The translations under genes and the position numbers were made by a program. A stretch of DNA of 64,000 bases from Campylorhamphus procurvoides (taxonomy: Eukaryota; Chordata; Aves; Passeriformes; Dendrocolaptidae). The stretch's first letter is position 1; each line of letters begins with the position of its first letter. This document shows, one piece after another, positions 8,101 to 19,364 of the stretch. The DNA is taken from assembly GCA_013396655.1 (NCBI GenBank), contig WBMV01003263.1:794063-858062 (forward strand), written 5' to 3'. The notes below the pieces were generated by a model. The model ran no database searches, had not been told where the DNA came from, and was given only the letters and a program-made list of their open reading frames with translations.

Positions 8101-10349
8101 AGGCTTCCAGGTGTGAGCTGCACTGACACAGCTTGAATGTGGCTGTGCATGTGTGACACAGCATGGAAACCCCTGCTGTGCCTCTCCAGTGCCATTTGAG
8201 GATGCAGCTCTTCATTGCTTCCTATATTTTGGGTCACCATTCCTTCCTCCTCATGAGTGTCCTTTTCCCTTTGCCAAAGCTCTCAAAAGGTGAAAGTATT
8301 GGTTAGTTTTTTACTTCTGTGGCTGCTTTTTGAGCAGCGGTTGTTGCCTGGACCCACCTCTTATCCTCTGAGTAATCAGCAGATGTAGGCTGCTTCCTGC
8401 TGCTGCTCTCCCTCCTTGCTGTCTGCAGTTCTTTGCACAGCTTATTCTTCATACTTGCACCAAGAAACTTGGTTTCTTCAGAACTGTTTGCTGCTTGCAA
8501 GCTTTTCCAGAGAAAGCCTGTTAGTGGAAGCCCTGCTGAGTGTGCTTTTGATCTGCAGGTTTTCCATTGATGGTTCTGGGCAGAAAACAGACAATTGCTC
8601 CTGTCAGCACTCTGTGAAAGGGTAAAATATCATAAAATAATTCTATATTAGCTTTTGTAAAATTGTTTTGGAAGAATCTAAGTTTCTGTAGTGTCTCTGT
8701 CTCATTTTCAGTCTTGCCTTGCCAGCTGAGGCTGTCCTTGCAGGATTGCCAGCAGTGCCCACAGGCCTGCAGGTTGCCTCTGTAGCGAAGTCCTTCCTCT
8801 TCTTTCTGCTTCAAGCCAGTGAAAGTCACTCTGTGCTTGGCTGTGTCTGATTTGGGATGCCAGCTCTCTGCCTGTGCAGACCAGGTTGCCTTCGCACAAA
8901 CACGTCCGTCATGCCAAGGAGGCAGCGATGGTCGGAGCAGCTTGTGCGTGGGGACATCCTGCTTGTTGATGTCTGTCAGAGGCTGATGCAAGCTCTCCCC
9001 TGCCTGGCTGTTGGTTATAGTTATGCATGTTTACAGGGGAAATGTATCGTTCTGTCTTTGGAAGACGCTGAGGATGTTGTCTATAAACAAATATGAAATG
9101 GGAAGTTACCTAGGAGTGCAGCCTGCCTAGCTACTTCTAACAGATGTAGTGCTTAGTGGTTTCATGCCTGCACTGCCAAATTTGGTGAGAGGCTTGCTGT
9201 GAATCTGAGACAGGCACAGGCTTTATCTTGCCTTGAGCCAGTGCACCTGGAGGGTCAAAGTGTGACTTCAGTGTCACCGGCCCAGGCCCTGTATGTACAA
9301 AACAACAGAATTATTCTTAGGCTGCCCTTATGAGCATGCATATGCATGCACAAGGGTAATGAAGCCCAGATAAATGGTTGGTCTGTGTACTTAGGCTGCT
9401 ATTAACTGGAAAACCTCATCCTGTCTCCTGGTATTTTGCATGTTGTCCTTGATTGGTGAGGGTAATGCAGTGTGACTAGAACTGAAAGGACCATTTCTCT
9501 CCCTATCCCAAATGTTTTCCTGTGTTTGACAGTTCTTTGCTGACCATCAGGATCCTTTTTATTTTGGTCACAGAGAAACAGCATTAAACAGATGTTTAAA
9601 TAATTTTAAACAGATGTCAGAGATCATAAAAATAATCTGGGCAAAGGCTGGACTTGTGTCTGAATACACTTAAAACCAAAATGAATAGAACAGTAACAAA
9701 TAGTCTCCTAACAAAACCAATTACATCTCTAAGTGATGGTGTGTATTTAACTTATTTCAGAATCATTCAGTTGATAAGATTTTCTGTGTATCTTTTCTCT
9801 CTGACAAGTAAAAGCATTTGAGAAAATGCCCCTGAATCTGGTGTATAAAACAGGAGTAATGAACCTGTGGCCACAGCCAACCTGAGAGTTAATTTGGCCT
9901 GGCATGAGATCCCACAATTCTTCCCCTCCCCATATTATTGCTGGATAATACAAAGGTGTGTATATTAATTCACATGTTGTCAAGTGGTTTTGAAAGGGCT
10001 TGCAGCAAGAAAGAGATATTCTATTTTGGTACTAAATGCTCAGGTAGCCACGAAACTGAGGTAATTGTGGGGAAGGAAGAAGGAGGAATTTACCCACAGG
10101 AGTGTCTCTATTATTTCATGTGAAACGAAAATGTGGTTGGATCAAAATAACCCTACTGTGGCAGGCACTGGCTTTCTAGAGCTGTGATGTTCCTAGGCAT
10201 GCCATACATACTGGGAGATGTGGCTCTGTGCATTTTCAAATAAAATAAAAACTTTGGGGAAAATGGGATGTACCCACATTCCTGTACTTGTTCAGACCTA
10301 CGGAAGTGATGGTTTCTGCCATTTGGTATAGATGGAACCTGAGCTCTGA
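5171..10349. other. Intron, no gene seen
   Basis: CpG content falls to background after the island. I see no exon with credible splice sites and homology, no RNA gene and no clear interspersed repeat. T-rich stretches occur near 7835-7845 and 7910-7918. The one notable site is the 16-base palindrome at 9334-9349. Confidence 0.5.
9334..9349. promoter_or_regulatory. 16-bp perfect palindrome containing a POU-dimer (MORE) site
   Basis: GCATGCATATGCATGC is its own reverse complement. Its central ATGCATATGCAT (9336-9347) is the exact MORE sequence, to which POU factors such as Oct-1, Oct-2 and Pit-1 bind as dimers. It lies 4.8 kb into the intron. Binding is inferred from the motif alone. Confidence 0.4.
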
Positions 10350-10482
10350 CACAGAATCATTGAATTGTTTCGATTGGAAAAGACCTTTAAGATAGTAAAG
10401 TCTGACCATAAATCTATTATTGCTGAGTCCACCACTGAACTGTGTCACTACACATTTTTTAAATGCCTCCATGGATGGTCCT
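10350..10482 (-). mobile_element. CR1 LINE, 3' fragment, reverse orientation
   Basis: The plus strand starts CACAGAATCATTGAATTG and continues with TTGGAAAAGACCTTTAAGAT, then a GTCTGACC block and TTTAAATGCCTCCATGGATGG. These are the reverse-complement landmarks of the CR1 3' end in the expected order. It is truncated and diverged and carries no coding capacity. Confidence 0.9.
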
Positions 10483-10561
10483 GTTCAGAGGAGGTGGTGG
10501 GGAAAGCTTTGGGTCACCAAAGAGAGCAAGAAAGAGTCTTGAAAAGGAAGCTGCTTTGCTT

Positions 10562-10579
10562 CCCCCCCCCTCCCCCCCC
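10562..10579 (+). repeat. Poly-C tract (C9 T C8)
   Basis: Nine Cs, one T and eight Cs form a short homopolymer tract about 80 bases past the CR1 copy. The complementary G strand could fold into a quadruplex. Length is likely unstable and may also be a sequencing weak point. Confidence 0.85.
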
Positions 10580-13500
10580 GTCATGTCTTCTGCAGTGTTT
10601 CACTTCCTGATGATTTTGTAATGTGTTTCAAAGTGAAAAAGAAGCACTTTAATAAGGGGAATTTCTGGAGGGGTGTAGTGTGCTCATGTCTATCTTAGAT
10701 ATTTCTAGAGCAGATAAATCCACCTGTAATTTGCTGTTTGGAAATGCTGTAAAGGTTTGGCAGTGGTTGTGCCTGGATGTCTGGCTGTTTTGAGGGGGTG
10801 TGTGCCTGTCATGTTAGGGTGTTAGTTTTCTGGAATTGCAGATGGCATCCAGCAAAACTTACCCTCCTGTATGCTCTTGAGGTGTGCTGTTTTATCCCTG
10901 CCTGACAAGTGCCTCATGACCTCTTCCTGCTCATCTCTTAAATGAAGATGTGGTTGTCATGACTACGTTTAGTCGAGAAAGAAATGTTCCTCCCAGCTTG
11001 GGCACTTGTGTAATGGCTTGGTTCTGGCAAGGTGGTGTTTTTATCTGGATCCTTGCTCGAGAGTGGACAGATGTTTTCTGGGACCTGGGAATAAAAGTGC
11101 CTGAAGCTGGAGCTTGCTGGTCGCTGAATGTGGTGGTTTTGGATGCTGGGGCAGGATTCCAAACCCATGCTACTCTGTCAACAACACCATGCTGTGCTGT
11201 CAGTCACACACTTGTCTTGGGGACAAATCCCTAGAAGCCAGCAAAGAAAATTAAGGGTTGTTTCTAGATGTCTGGGTGTAGCTGATCCTGTTTGTTTGTT
11301 GCCAGGAAGGCTGGGACTCTGGGATGTGCTGGTGATGGGAAGGGCTTCCCTGTGCTGGTGTGGTGCTTTGCAGTGTGTTCAGCCAGGGGAGCCAGGTTGG
11401 GGGATTTCTCATCTTCCTAAAGCTGTTCCCCCATCTACAGGTGTTCATTTGCTTGAGAAAGGGACAGCTTATTCTTCAGGAGCTACAGTGTCAGGCTGTC
11501 TGCAGGCTTCGGTAGTATTTATACAAAATAGCTAATGCTTCAACATATTAGGTTTTTAATCTCTGTTGGCCGGAAGGTTTTTTTCAGTGGTACTAATACA
11601 GGTTCTACCATCATCAGATACAGACAGGAGCCAGGTATAAGCCTATTAGGCAAATGTTTCAAAGTTCATTATGATAACATTGACCATTTCTTCTGTTTTT
11701 TATTCCTGCTTTTTTTTTGAATGCCCTGCTTCAACATGCTGCCGATGTATGTCACAGAACATAGAGGTGAGCTAAACTTGCTGAAAGAACACCTCTGTTT
11801 TTTAACAATTTAGTACATTTTTTTGTCTGTTTACATATTTAAATTAGCTGGGTTCCCCCAAAACACATATCTGTCATTTGTAACTTTTTTTGTTAGCTGG
11901 AGAGCTTGGGCTGCAAAGTTCCCACAGCTGCTGTCTGTGGCTTCAGCTTTTCTTTATTTGCTGCAGCAGAAACATGTAGCAGCATGCTGTTGGAACCCTT
12001 CGCCTGGTCATGGGTGGGAATCAAAGCATTCCGAAATTACATTTAAAGGGGAGAAATTATTTTGCAGTCTCAACCAAGGGTTTGAGGTCATTCTTGGAAG
12101 TTTCCAAGGAGCTGGTCAACAAATTACAGCATTTAGTTGTGGCGAGGTAATTGTGACATTCTGAAAAAGTGCGTGCTTTTTCATGACAGACATTTGCATG
12201 TGTTTTGCTTTTGGGGAAAGAGAAATCTTTCCTGGCTGCAGATGTACAACCAGAAATGGAGGCTGTTTAAGACAGTTCTACCATCCAGTGCTGAACCTCC
12301 TAGCCTACAGGCTTGTCTGCTTGATGTTTGCTGTTCGTGTTGCGCACTGGTTTTTATACACGGACGTGCATTTTTGTGCTGGAATTATTTGTAAAGGCTT
12401 GCTCTTTTATGTTAGAAATGGTATTTGGGGAGATTGCCCTCGCAAAACCCCACTTCCTCCTGACAGCTGCTGCTGGATCTTTGTGAGGAATTAGGCAAAA
12501 CCATAGTGGTTGACTCCTGCTTGCAGTCTTAACTGATGTACCTGATGGCGTCTCTTTACTGAGCTAAGAATTCAGATTTTTTTCCATAAAGGAGTTGGTT
12601 TCTTATGAAAAACCCTCGTGCTATTCAATTATGTATGTGCAGGATTGCTTCAAGGGCCACGTGTTGATATCCTTAATGACACAGACAGTCTGCAAATAAT
12701 CACCACTGATGAATAATTTGCTGTTTAAGCATTAGCATTTTTATTCTGGCATATTTTGTGATCTCATTACGTGACCACCTTGCAGGCTTTGTAATTTTAT
12801 AGACTTGTTGCTTGAACAAATGTCTTCTGTCCATGCAAAAGCTTTAGCAAAATAGTTGGTGTCTCCTTAATTGCATACCTCTAATTTTGTCTCTGTAGAT
12901 GAAATATTACCAGCAGTAAAGAGCATGTAATTGAAAGAAATCTAGTAGTGAAAATGTAAAAATCAAGTGTTGCTATTTGCAGTGTAACAGCTGAAGAGAA
13001 AACAGCAGTCAATTGCACCATTAGGTGCACAAGCTTTCACAGTCTAAGTATGAGCACATAATTTCTGGGAAAGGAAATGAGTATGAACGTTAATAAGCTT
13101 TTATATGCATTTCATCATTAATAATGTAGATAGTACCATTCAGATGGAGAACATAACCCATTTTATCATAATATCATTTTAACATGATAGGCTCCTTGCC
13201 TTTCCAAGGTGAAAGGGCCAGAGACTGCCGTCTGAAATCTCATCCTCTGATGGAGTTTTGCTTTTGACTCTATCGAATTTAGACCAGCTTTGCAGGAATA
13301 TGGGGAAGCTGCTTTGTATTTATAGTAACACACTGGTAACAGCACCTGCCTTGCTGTGCTTCTATGTGTAAAGTTAATTTTTTTCCATACTTATAATAGA
13401 CAAAGATGACATCATGTCCTTTTCAGTAGTGTTTTCATTCTCTCTGGGTGATTTTTTTTAAAAAAAAACAAAGATTACATCTTTAGTCTTCTGTGCAATA

Positions 13501-14144
13501 AGGCAGCAAAGCTGTGCCTGTGTTGTTGGGCCTTGTAGGCAGCAGAAGGTGAGTGCACAGGCTGGGCTGGTGTCATTGCTGGAGCCAGCCCTCTGCCGTG
13601 GGAACTGGTGCCAGCAGGGAGCCTGGGATTCGAACCTAGAATCCTGCAGTATTATCTGGTGAAACACTGATTTGCTCAGTGTGGTCTTTAGTTGTTTAAC
13701 ATGCCAAGGGTAAAAAAATGAGAGAATAAAGGCCTGAAATACCCTGTATTGTCTCTGTGCTTCCAGCTGCTTTAATGTGCTTGCCAATGCGACATGCAGC
13801 ATTTATCTCCAATTTAAAATCAAGAGAGGAACTTATTTAGTTATTGACTCCAGGAACATTTCCAAAGTGTTCTACCAATCAAGTAAACGTGGTGTGCCAG
13901 ATCCTGCAACCATTGCCTCTGTTTGAGAGGGGCTGCCTTAGGTGAGTGAACTTGCACCCCTCTTGGCATGAATCAAGGCTAGTATGACGAATTTTTTTTC
14001 TTTTAATGTAAACAAGACTTGAACCTTTAGTTATATGAATAATCCTGCTCCTCTTTGGGAGATGTGGCCCTGCTTCTGATGGGATTTTCTGCAGGTAGAG
14101 CCTGTGGCTCAGAGAACCTTTTCTTGACACAAATCTGAGTTATG
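10580..14144. other. Intron, no gene seen
   Basis: No supported gene, RNA gene or clear transposon copy is visible apart from a possible SINE remnant near 13.6 kb. Bases 12600-13200 are AT-rich with several TAAT words and look like ordinary intron or a possible conserved non-coding element, which cannot be decided from one sequence. Confidence 0.5.
13605..13650 (-). repeat. Possible MIR / tRNA-derived SINE remnant (B-box-like)
   Basis: On the minus strand, bases 13636-13626 read GGTTCGAATCC, an exact RNA polymerase III B box. On the plus strand the surrounding CCTGGGATTCGAACCTAGAATCC resembles the MIR segment that contains a GGATTCGAACCC word. No A box or tRNA fold accompanies it, so an old SINE remnant is more likely than a tRNA gene. 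Confidence 0.3.
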
Positions 14145-14260
14145 TTTTTTTTTTTGTTTTGTTTTGTTTTTGCTGTTGTTGCTGGTGGGTTCTTTTTTTT
14201 TGTTTGTTTGGTTTGGTTTTACTTTGTTTTTTGTTTTGTTTTGCTTTGTTTGTTTGTTTT
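14145..14260 (+). repeat. T-rich (TTTTG)n low-complexity tract
   Basis: A run of T followed by repeated TTTTG and TTTG units covers about 115 bases. It may be the decayed poly(A)-type tail of an insertion on the minus strand, or a simple repeat. No adjoining element is recognisable. Confidence 0.85.
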
Positions 14261-14444
14261 AAGAAGCTGCCAAGTTGGCTTTAGAGGTAGGAGAGAGGAA
14301 GGTGGAAAGAGAAGAGCTACCCTGCAGAGGCGAGGCAGAGAGCACAAGGGATGCTAGGAGGACCAGAGGAGAAGGCAGGCAATGTGTGGCTGAAGGCACA
14401 GTGCTGCTGCCTGATGGCACTGCCAGGAGAAGGTGGTTGTCACC

Positions 14445-14560
14445 CAGTTTCTCAGCCAGAGAACTGGGGTGCAGAGAAACTCTGTGACCGAGGTCAGGCT
14501 GAGAAGGGAGCAGGTGGCAGAGCAAGAACCAAATCCTGATTTACCTCTTTCAGTGGCTGA
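14445..14560 (-). mobile_element. Possible ancient MIR SINE remnant
   Basis: The plus strand shows, in order, words resembling the reverse complement of MIR: GAACTGGGGTGCAGAGAAACT, CCGAGGTCAG, and AGGTGGCAGAGCAAGAACC followed by AAATCCTGATTT. In MIR the equivalents are the ACTGAGGCACAGAGA, AAGGTCACACAG and GTGGCAGAGCCAGGATT blocks. Divergence is high, as expected for a repeat this old in a bird. Confidence 0.45.
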
Positions 14561-15127
14561 TTCACAACAATGCCCTTCCTCCCTGCAAGTTGATTTAACA
14601 CTGCTAACTGTGTGGGCTGGTACCAATCTCGTGATGTTGCAAGATGAGAAATGAACAGTGGCATGAAGTGTCATAGCACGGTGTTAAATTCAGTGAACAT
14701 CTTGGGTTTTTTAAGTATTTGTTCTATAAAGTGTAAAATCAGCATTGGTGCTGCTTAAGAGCAAGTGCTGTGCTAGGAAATGGTTTCTAGGTCACCTGGT
14801 AGGTAAAGGCTTATTCTGGAGGATTGCTGTGGGTGGCTGTCTTTGGTCATTAATCCTGTGTCATAGGCTTAGTACTGCACTCTGGCAGAGCAAATGGTAA
14901 AAGTGAGATCAGCCTGGTGTACATCAATGCTGCTTGTTTAGCCTAAATGTCCTAATAACCCAGGACTGTGTGACTCTGTCATGGAGCACGCATGCAAAGC
15001 TGCGTGGTTCAGAGAAAGGGAGGCAGCTTCTTCAACCTGAAAACTTACTGTCAGTGGATTAGGTGGTGCCCTTTGGGTACATTCACACAAGGTCTGTTTC
15101 CTGTCAAGATTAAGCTGATGGGGTTTA

Positions 15128-15185
15128 GAAACATAGACTCATTTAGGTAGGAAAAGACCCTTAAGAATATTGAGTCCAGCTGCTG
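15128..15185 (-). mobile_element. CR1 LINE, old 3' fragment, reverse orientation
   Basis: AAACATAGACTCATTTAGGTAGGAAAAGACCCTTAAGAATATTGAGTCCA matches, with changes, the reverse complement of the CR1 3' end (ATAGAATCATTTAGGTTGGAAAAGACC..TAAGATCAT..GAGTCCA). The similarity may continue weakly to about 15240. This is the most diverged of the CR1 copies in the window. Confidence 0.75.
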
Positions 15186-18100
15186 AAAACACCATTAAGC
15201 AACCATTGCAGCTGACACACTGTACAAGTTGATCAGGCCAAGGTGTTTGCAGTTTAACATAACACTGGCTGATCCCTGGGCATACCATGTTCAAGTCATT
15301 TGGGTATCTCCTTAAGCAGGGATCAATACACTTAAATTCAATTCTAACACAGGTAATCTGCTTGAATACAAAGCAAGCATTTAAAACCCATTCAGTAACC
15401 CCACCCCTGTCTTATCACATGGTTTTGTTTATTACTTGTAAATGTTTATAGACATATAATCTAGTTTCTAATTAGGACAAAGTGCTCCTTTTAGAAGCAT
15501 TTTCAGGAAGACTGTCAAATTTGTGCATCAGCCCTGCTACCCAGAGGAGTGTTACTTCTTTTCTGCAAGGGACAGCAAGTGCAGCAGAACAGATTTATCC
15601 TCTTTGACAGAGAAGGGTAAGACTAGCTAAACCAGCTGTGTAGCCCATGTGGCTCAGAGAGTAAACTACCTGGACCTGAGTTCTTGGATGTGTGCCTGCT
15701 GTTGGTGGGGAGATCAGACAGCCCAGGAGCACCTGCATTCCCCGGCTTGGCAGGTGCAGGTACCTGGGGTAGCTGGTTACAGCAAGCCTTGCATTTATCC
15801 TCTTCCTACAGGCATAGACACAGCTTTCACATGAATCAGGGACTGTGTTTAGGTTTTCCTGGTTCCTGTTCCTGGGTAGAGTTTGCATATCTTTAATAGG
15901 CTTTTGTGCTTCTTCATGCCCTCCAAGGCAGGTATGTGATTCACCAGAGAGCTGTCTGGAAAAGGAGAGGCAAATGACGGCAGACCACAGAGCAGGCACA
16001 TGATCTTCAGCACTTCTTGTTCCCGCAGGGCCGGCTGAAGACAGCTCCAAACAACTCTGAAAACTCGTGTGTGACTCCTCAGGGATGACTCTGTGCAGAC
16101 ACATGGTCTCTAGCCCTTTAAAAGAGATCTTTAAAGACCTGCACACTTTCAGACATTTGTCTGTAGAATTCTTTGTTTAACACTGTGGTAGGTACAAAAA
16201 TTAAAAGGAGGTGGATAAGCAGGCATAATTCAGTGCCTCAAACCTTGAGAAAGCTCTAGGATGGAGCAAGGTTTTACCTAGTGCTTGTGTACAGCTGCCT
16301 GTCCAGTACCCACCAAAAAGGGAAGGCCTAACCCACAGAAGTAATAAAATCTCTTTACGTGTTTTCTTTCCCTGTGAGATTATTGAGCTGTTCAGAGTCT
16401 GCTGGATTGGACTGCTGGGATATTGGTGCATCAAAAAAAAAGTGCTGTGGAAATAACTGTGCTTCACCTATGTAGATGGAATCCCAGCAATAACACTGCA
16501 TTTGAGAAAGAGTAATTGTTTAATTTCAGACACTGCTTCTGTTGGTGTATTTTGTTTGCTTTCAAGCAGTAGGCTTGCTTACTGGTGCCTTAGAGTGTAT
16601 GTTCATGCCTGTTGTATTCCCTGTGAAGTTGTTCTGATCCCTGGTGTTTTTAGCATGACAAGTGGAATCAATGTAGAAGCCATGTCTCTGCCAAGGTCTG
16701 CCTTAAACAAGACAAAAAAACCAGTCAGACCTAGTTTATATTGCCCATGCCCCTTTTTTGGGAAGCAAATATGGTTTAATATGGGGTTTGTATTACCAAC
16801 AAGCCCTTAGAGGGTAGTAAAAGCACCTGCAGAAATACCAGCAGAAGGGACTTTACTTGGTCGGGGGCACAGGTGAAGCTGCAGGAGAAGGGATGTGTTC
16901 CCTGCAGAACTCCTGCGACCTGATGCTCTCCCTACCTGTGTGACAATGTCAGGCTTGGGCTGCTGTCCCTTGTTTCTTACTCTACCACCAGGCAGGCCTG
17001 TGCACTGACCTGCCTTGAGATGCCACGGCTCGGTTAAAGCCAGCGTAGCTTTACTGACAGTGCCTGCCCAGGTCCTCACTCCTGGGAAGGGGCATGGCTG
17101 TGCCATGTTTGTTTTCCACTCCTTAAGGCTAACCCTGGATTTAAAGATCCCAGAAGGGACAGAGGAGTTCAAGTGTCTTTTTGATCTTTGTTGCTACCCT
17201 AAGGCAAAGTTAGATCATTTGCTGTGAGCTGATCTCAGTTGTGCTTGGAAATTTACTGAAACAGCTACTCCAAAATAACTATTCTGAATAGATATTTTGG
17301 TGTGGGTGCTTGTGTTCTTGCATAAGAACGTCGTTTTCTGCTCTGTCTAAATGCACCATGGAACTAGAATAGCTGCTGACTAAATACTGGAGAATAGGTC
17401 TATTGGTAGTTGCCTGAGCACAGAAAAGCCCACGACAAAGAACAAAGACGCCCCTCATCCCGCCCCGATTCAAAAGATGAGGTTCTTCCCAAGGTATTTA
17501 AATGGTTATGTTCATTCATTTCTGTTTAGAAAAGAGCAGTGGTGTAAGTGTTGTGGTGTAAGTGTCTTTAAAAGTGGCTTAAAATATTTCATATTAATTA
17601 ACAAACAAGTGCCAATTAATTTTACATTATGATGCTTAAGGGGTAGACTGCAAGGAATGGTATTTAGCTGTGGCTGTTTGGCAATTACGACCTTGTATAT
17701 AATAACAGACTCAATAAATTCTTGATGTGAGAGAGCACCATTAATCAACACAGAGTTAATTAACTGTGCTGCTTACACAGGATGTGCTGTGCAGAACTGC
17801 CTCTGCAGTGCTACAGGCTGAAAATGTTTGATTTGTCTGATACCTGCCTCGTTCCCACGGAAATTTCCCTCAAAGCTGATGCTGAAGAGGGAGCAACATT
17901 TCCTCTTGGTGACTGAGCTCCACACACTGGTCCCACAGGTCATTTGCTTCTGTGTCACTGACATTCTGGCAGACCTTAGCTGTGTCACTTAGGCTTTCTG
18001 GCACCTCCATGCAGAAGGTGGAAGGCCTTGGATGAGTGCTACCATACTGGTAATAGAAAGGGCTCTTGCAGCTGATTTTGGTCAGGTTAATCCTACAGAG

Positions 18101-19279
18101 CTGCCCAGGAAATTAGGAATCAGTGTGATAAGTAAGAGTTATGCTCATCAGATCTAATTTAGACTTTACACAGGATGGGTTCTTTTCTTGTATATTTCTT
18201 TAATAATTTGAAAGGTAGTCCAAAAAGGGGAAAATTAACAATATTTGGCACACCTTCAGAGAGAAAAGTATTCCATCTCTGTAGCACTTGCCTCTCCTCA
18301 CCCCAAGCAGATCTTGTAATTTTCCTGAATATGCGGTGCCTGTAAGTATGAAATTGGCTTGGCCTTTTGGCGTGGCAATAACCATTTTGGTGGCTCAGTG
18401 TGTATGTTAAGGTGAAGGATGAATTTCTAACCTATTTTTAATCATCTGACTTTACCTGCTTTTTTTTTTTTTCTGGGGTCACTATAAACTGTGTCACAGA
18501 AGAATTCAAATGTCTGAGCTGTGGGAATGCTTTAAGCTTTACAACAGCAGTGCCCAGTAAGAACCAGTCTGGAGAGTTTGAGTGGCTGCAATATGAGAGA
18601 AAGCAACTATTTTTTTACTTCTGATATGTAAAGCCTCCTGAGTTACAAGACTTCATATGCCCTGTTTTTATTCTTGAAGTAATTTAACTTGGAGATATAG
18701 CACACTCACTCTTCTTTCATGCTTTTTTTTTTCTTTAAAAGTGTAGGTAAGTGTAATCCTTCCTCTTCTTTCCTCTTTCTGCCACCTGGGCTATTAGTCT
18801 TAATTAGAGTCCCATTTAGTAAATCACTAACACAAGAGCAGCTTTGTAAAATGCTACAAGATATGGTGACCAAATAGGGCCAGAAATAGATGAGCAAGAC
18901 CTGTATAGTCTGAAAGTGTAATGGAATGCTCTTAACTGTTTGTAACAGTGAACGGATGTAGAGGCCTGAGAGTGGGGAGAGAGGAAGAAATTTTCTCTTT
19001 AGATCTCAAGGCAGAGGAAAGTGATGGTTCAGCTAATCTCTGGTCTGCAAATGAGATTTTTCTGCTGCAGCCACACCACTTCTGTATTTGATACAAAGGG
19101 AGGCAGTAATTCTAAAATCATAGAAAAACAACTGTTCTTTTATTTTTACCTTTTTTTTTTAACTACCCACTCTGGGAAACAGAAGTCAGCTGACACCTCT
19201 TATTAACCCCAAAGTGTAGGTAGTGGTTACAGCCTGGTGTTCCCACTTTTCTGCCCTCCCATCCAGCTCCCTCTTTCAG

Positions 19280-19364
19280 GGGCTGCCGTGATTCTTCCTG
19301 GCTCTGGCGGCTCGTCCAGCTGCCGTCCAGACAGCACACTCACAAGTGCTGCTGCCTCAGTGAG
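19280..19364 (+). other. Candidate cryptic or cassette exon (85 bp)
   Basis: A pyrimidine-rich tract ending CTCTTTCAG precedes the segment, and GAG|GTATGT follows it. The segment holds five CpGs in an otherwise CpG-poor intron. Joined to the phase-0 first exon it would add Gly-Leu-Pro and then a TGA stop, so it could only be a poison or leader exon. Splice wording alone is weak evidence and I do not claim it is used. Confidence 0.2.

Noticed and set aside
13626..13636. Exact tRNA B box (GGTTCGAATCC on the minus strand)
   Set aside because: No A box at the right distance and no cloverleaf-forming arms were found, so it is not called a tRNA gene.
15595..16146. 183-codon open frame on the minus strand
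   Set aside because: No recognisable domain, no promoter or splice context, and length within chance expectation.
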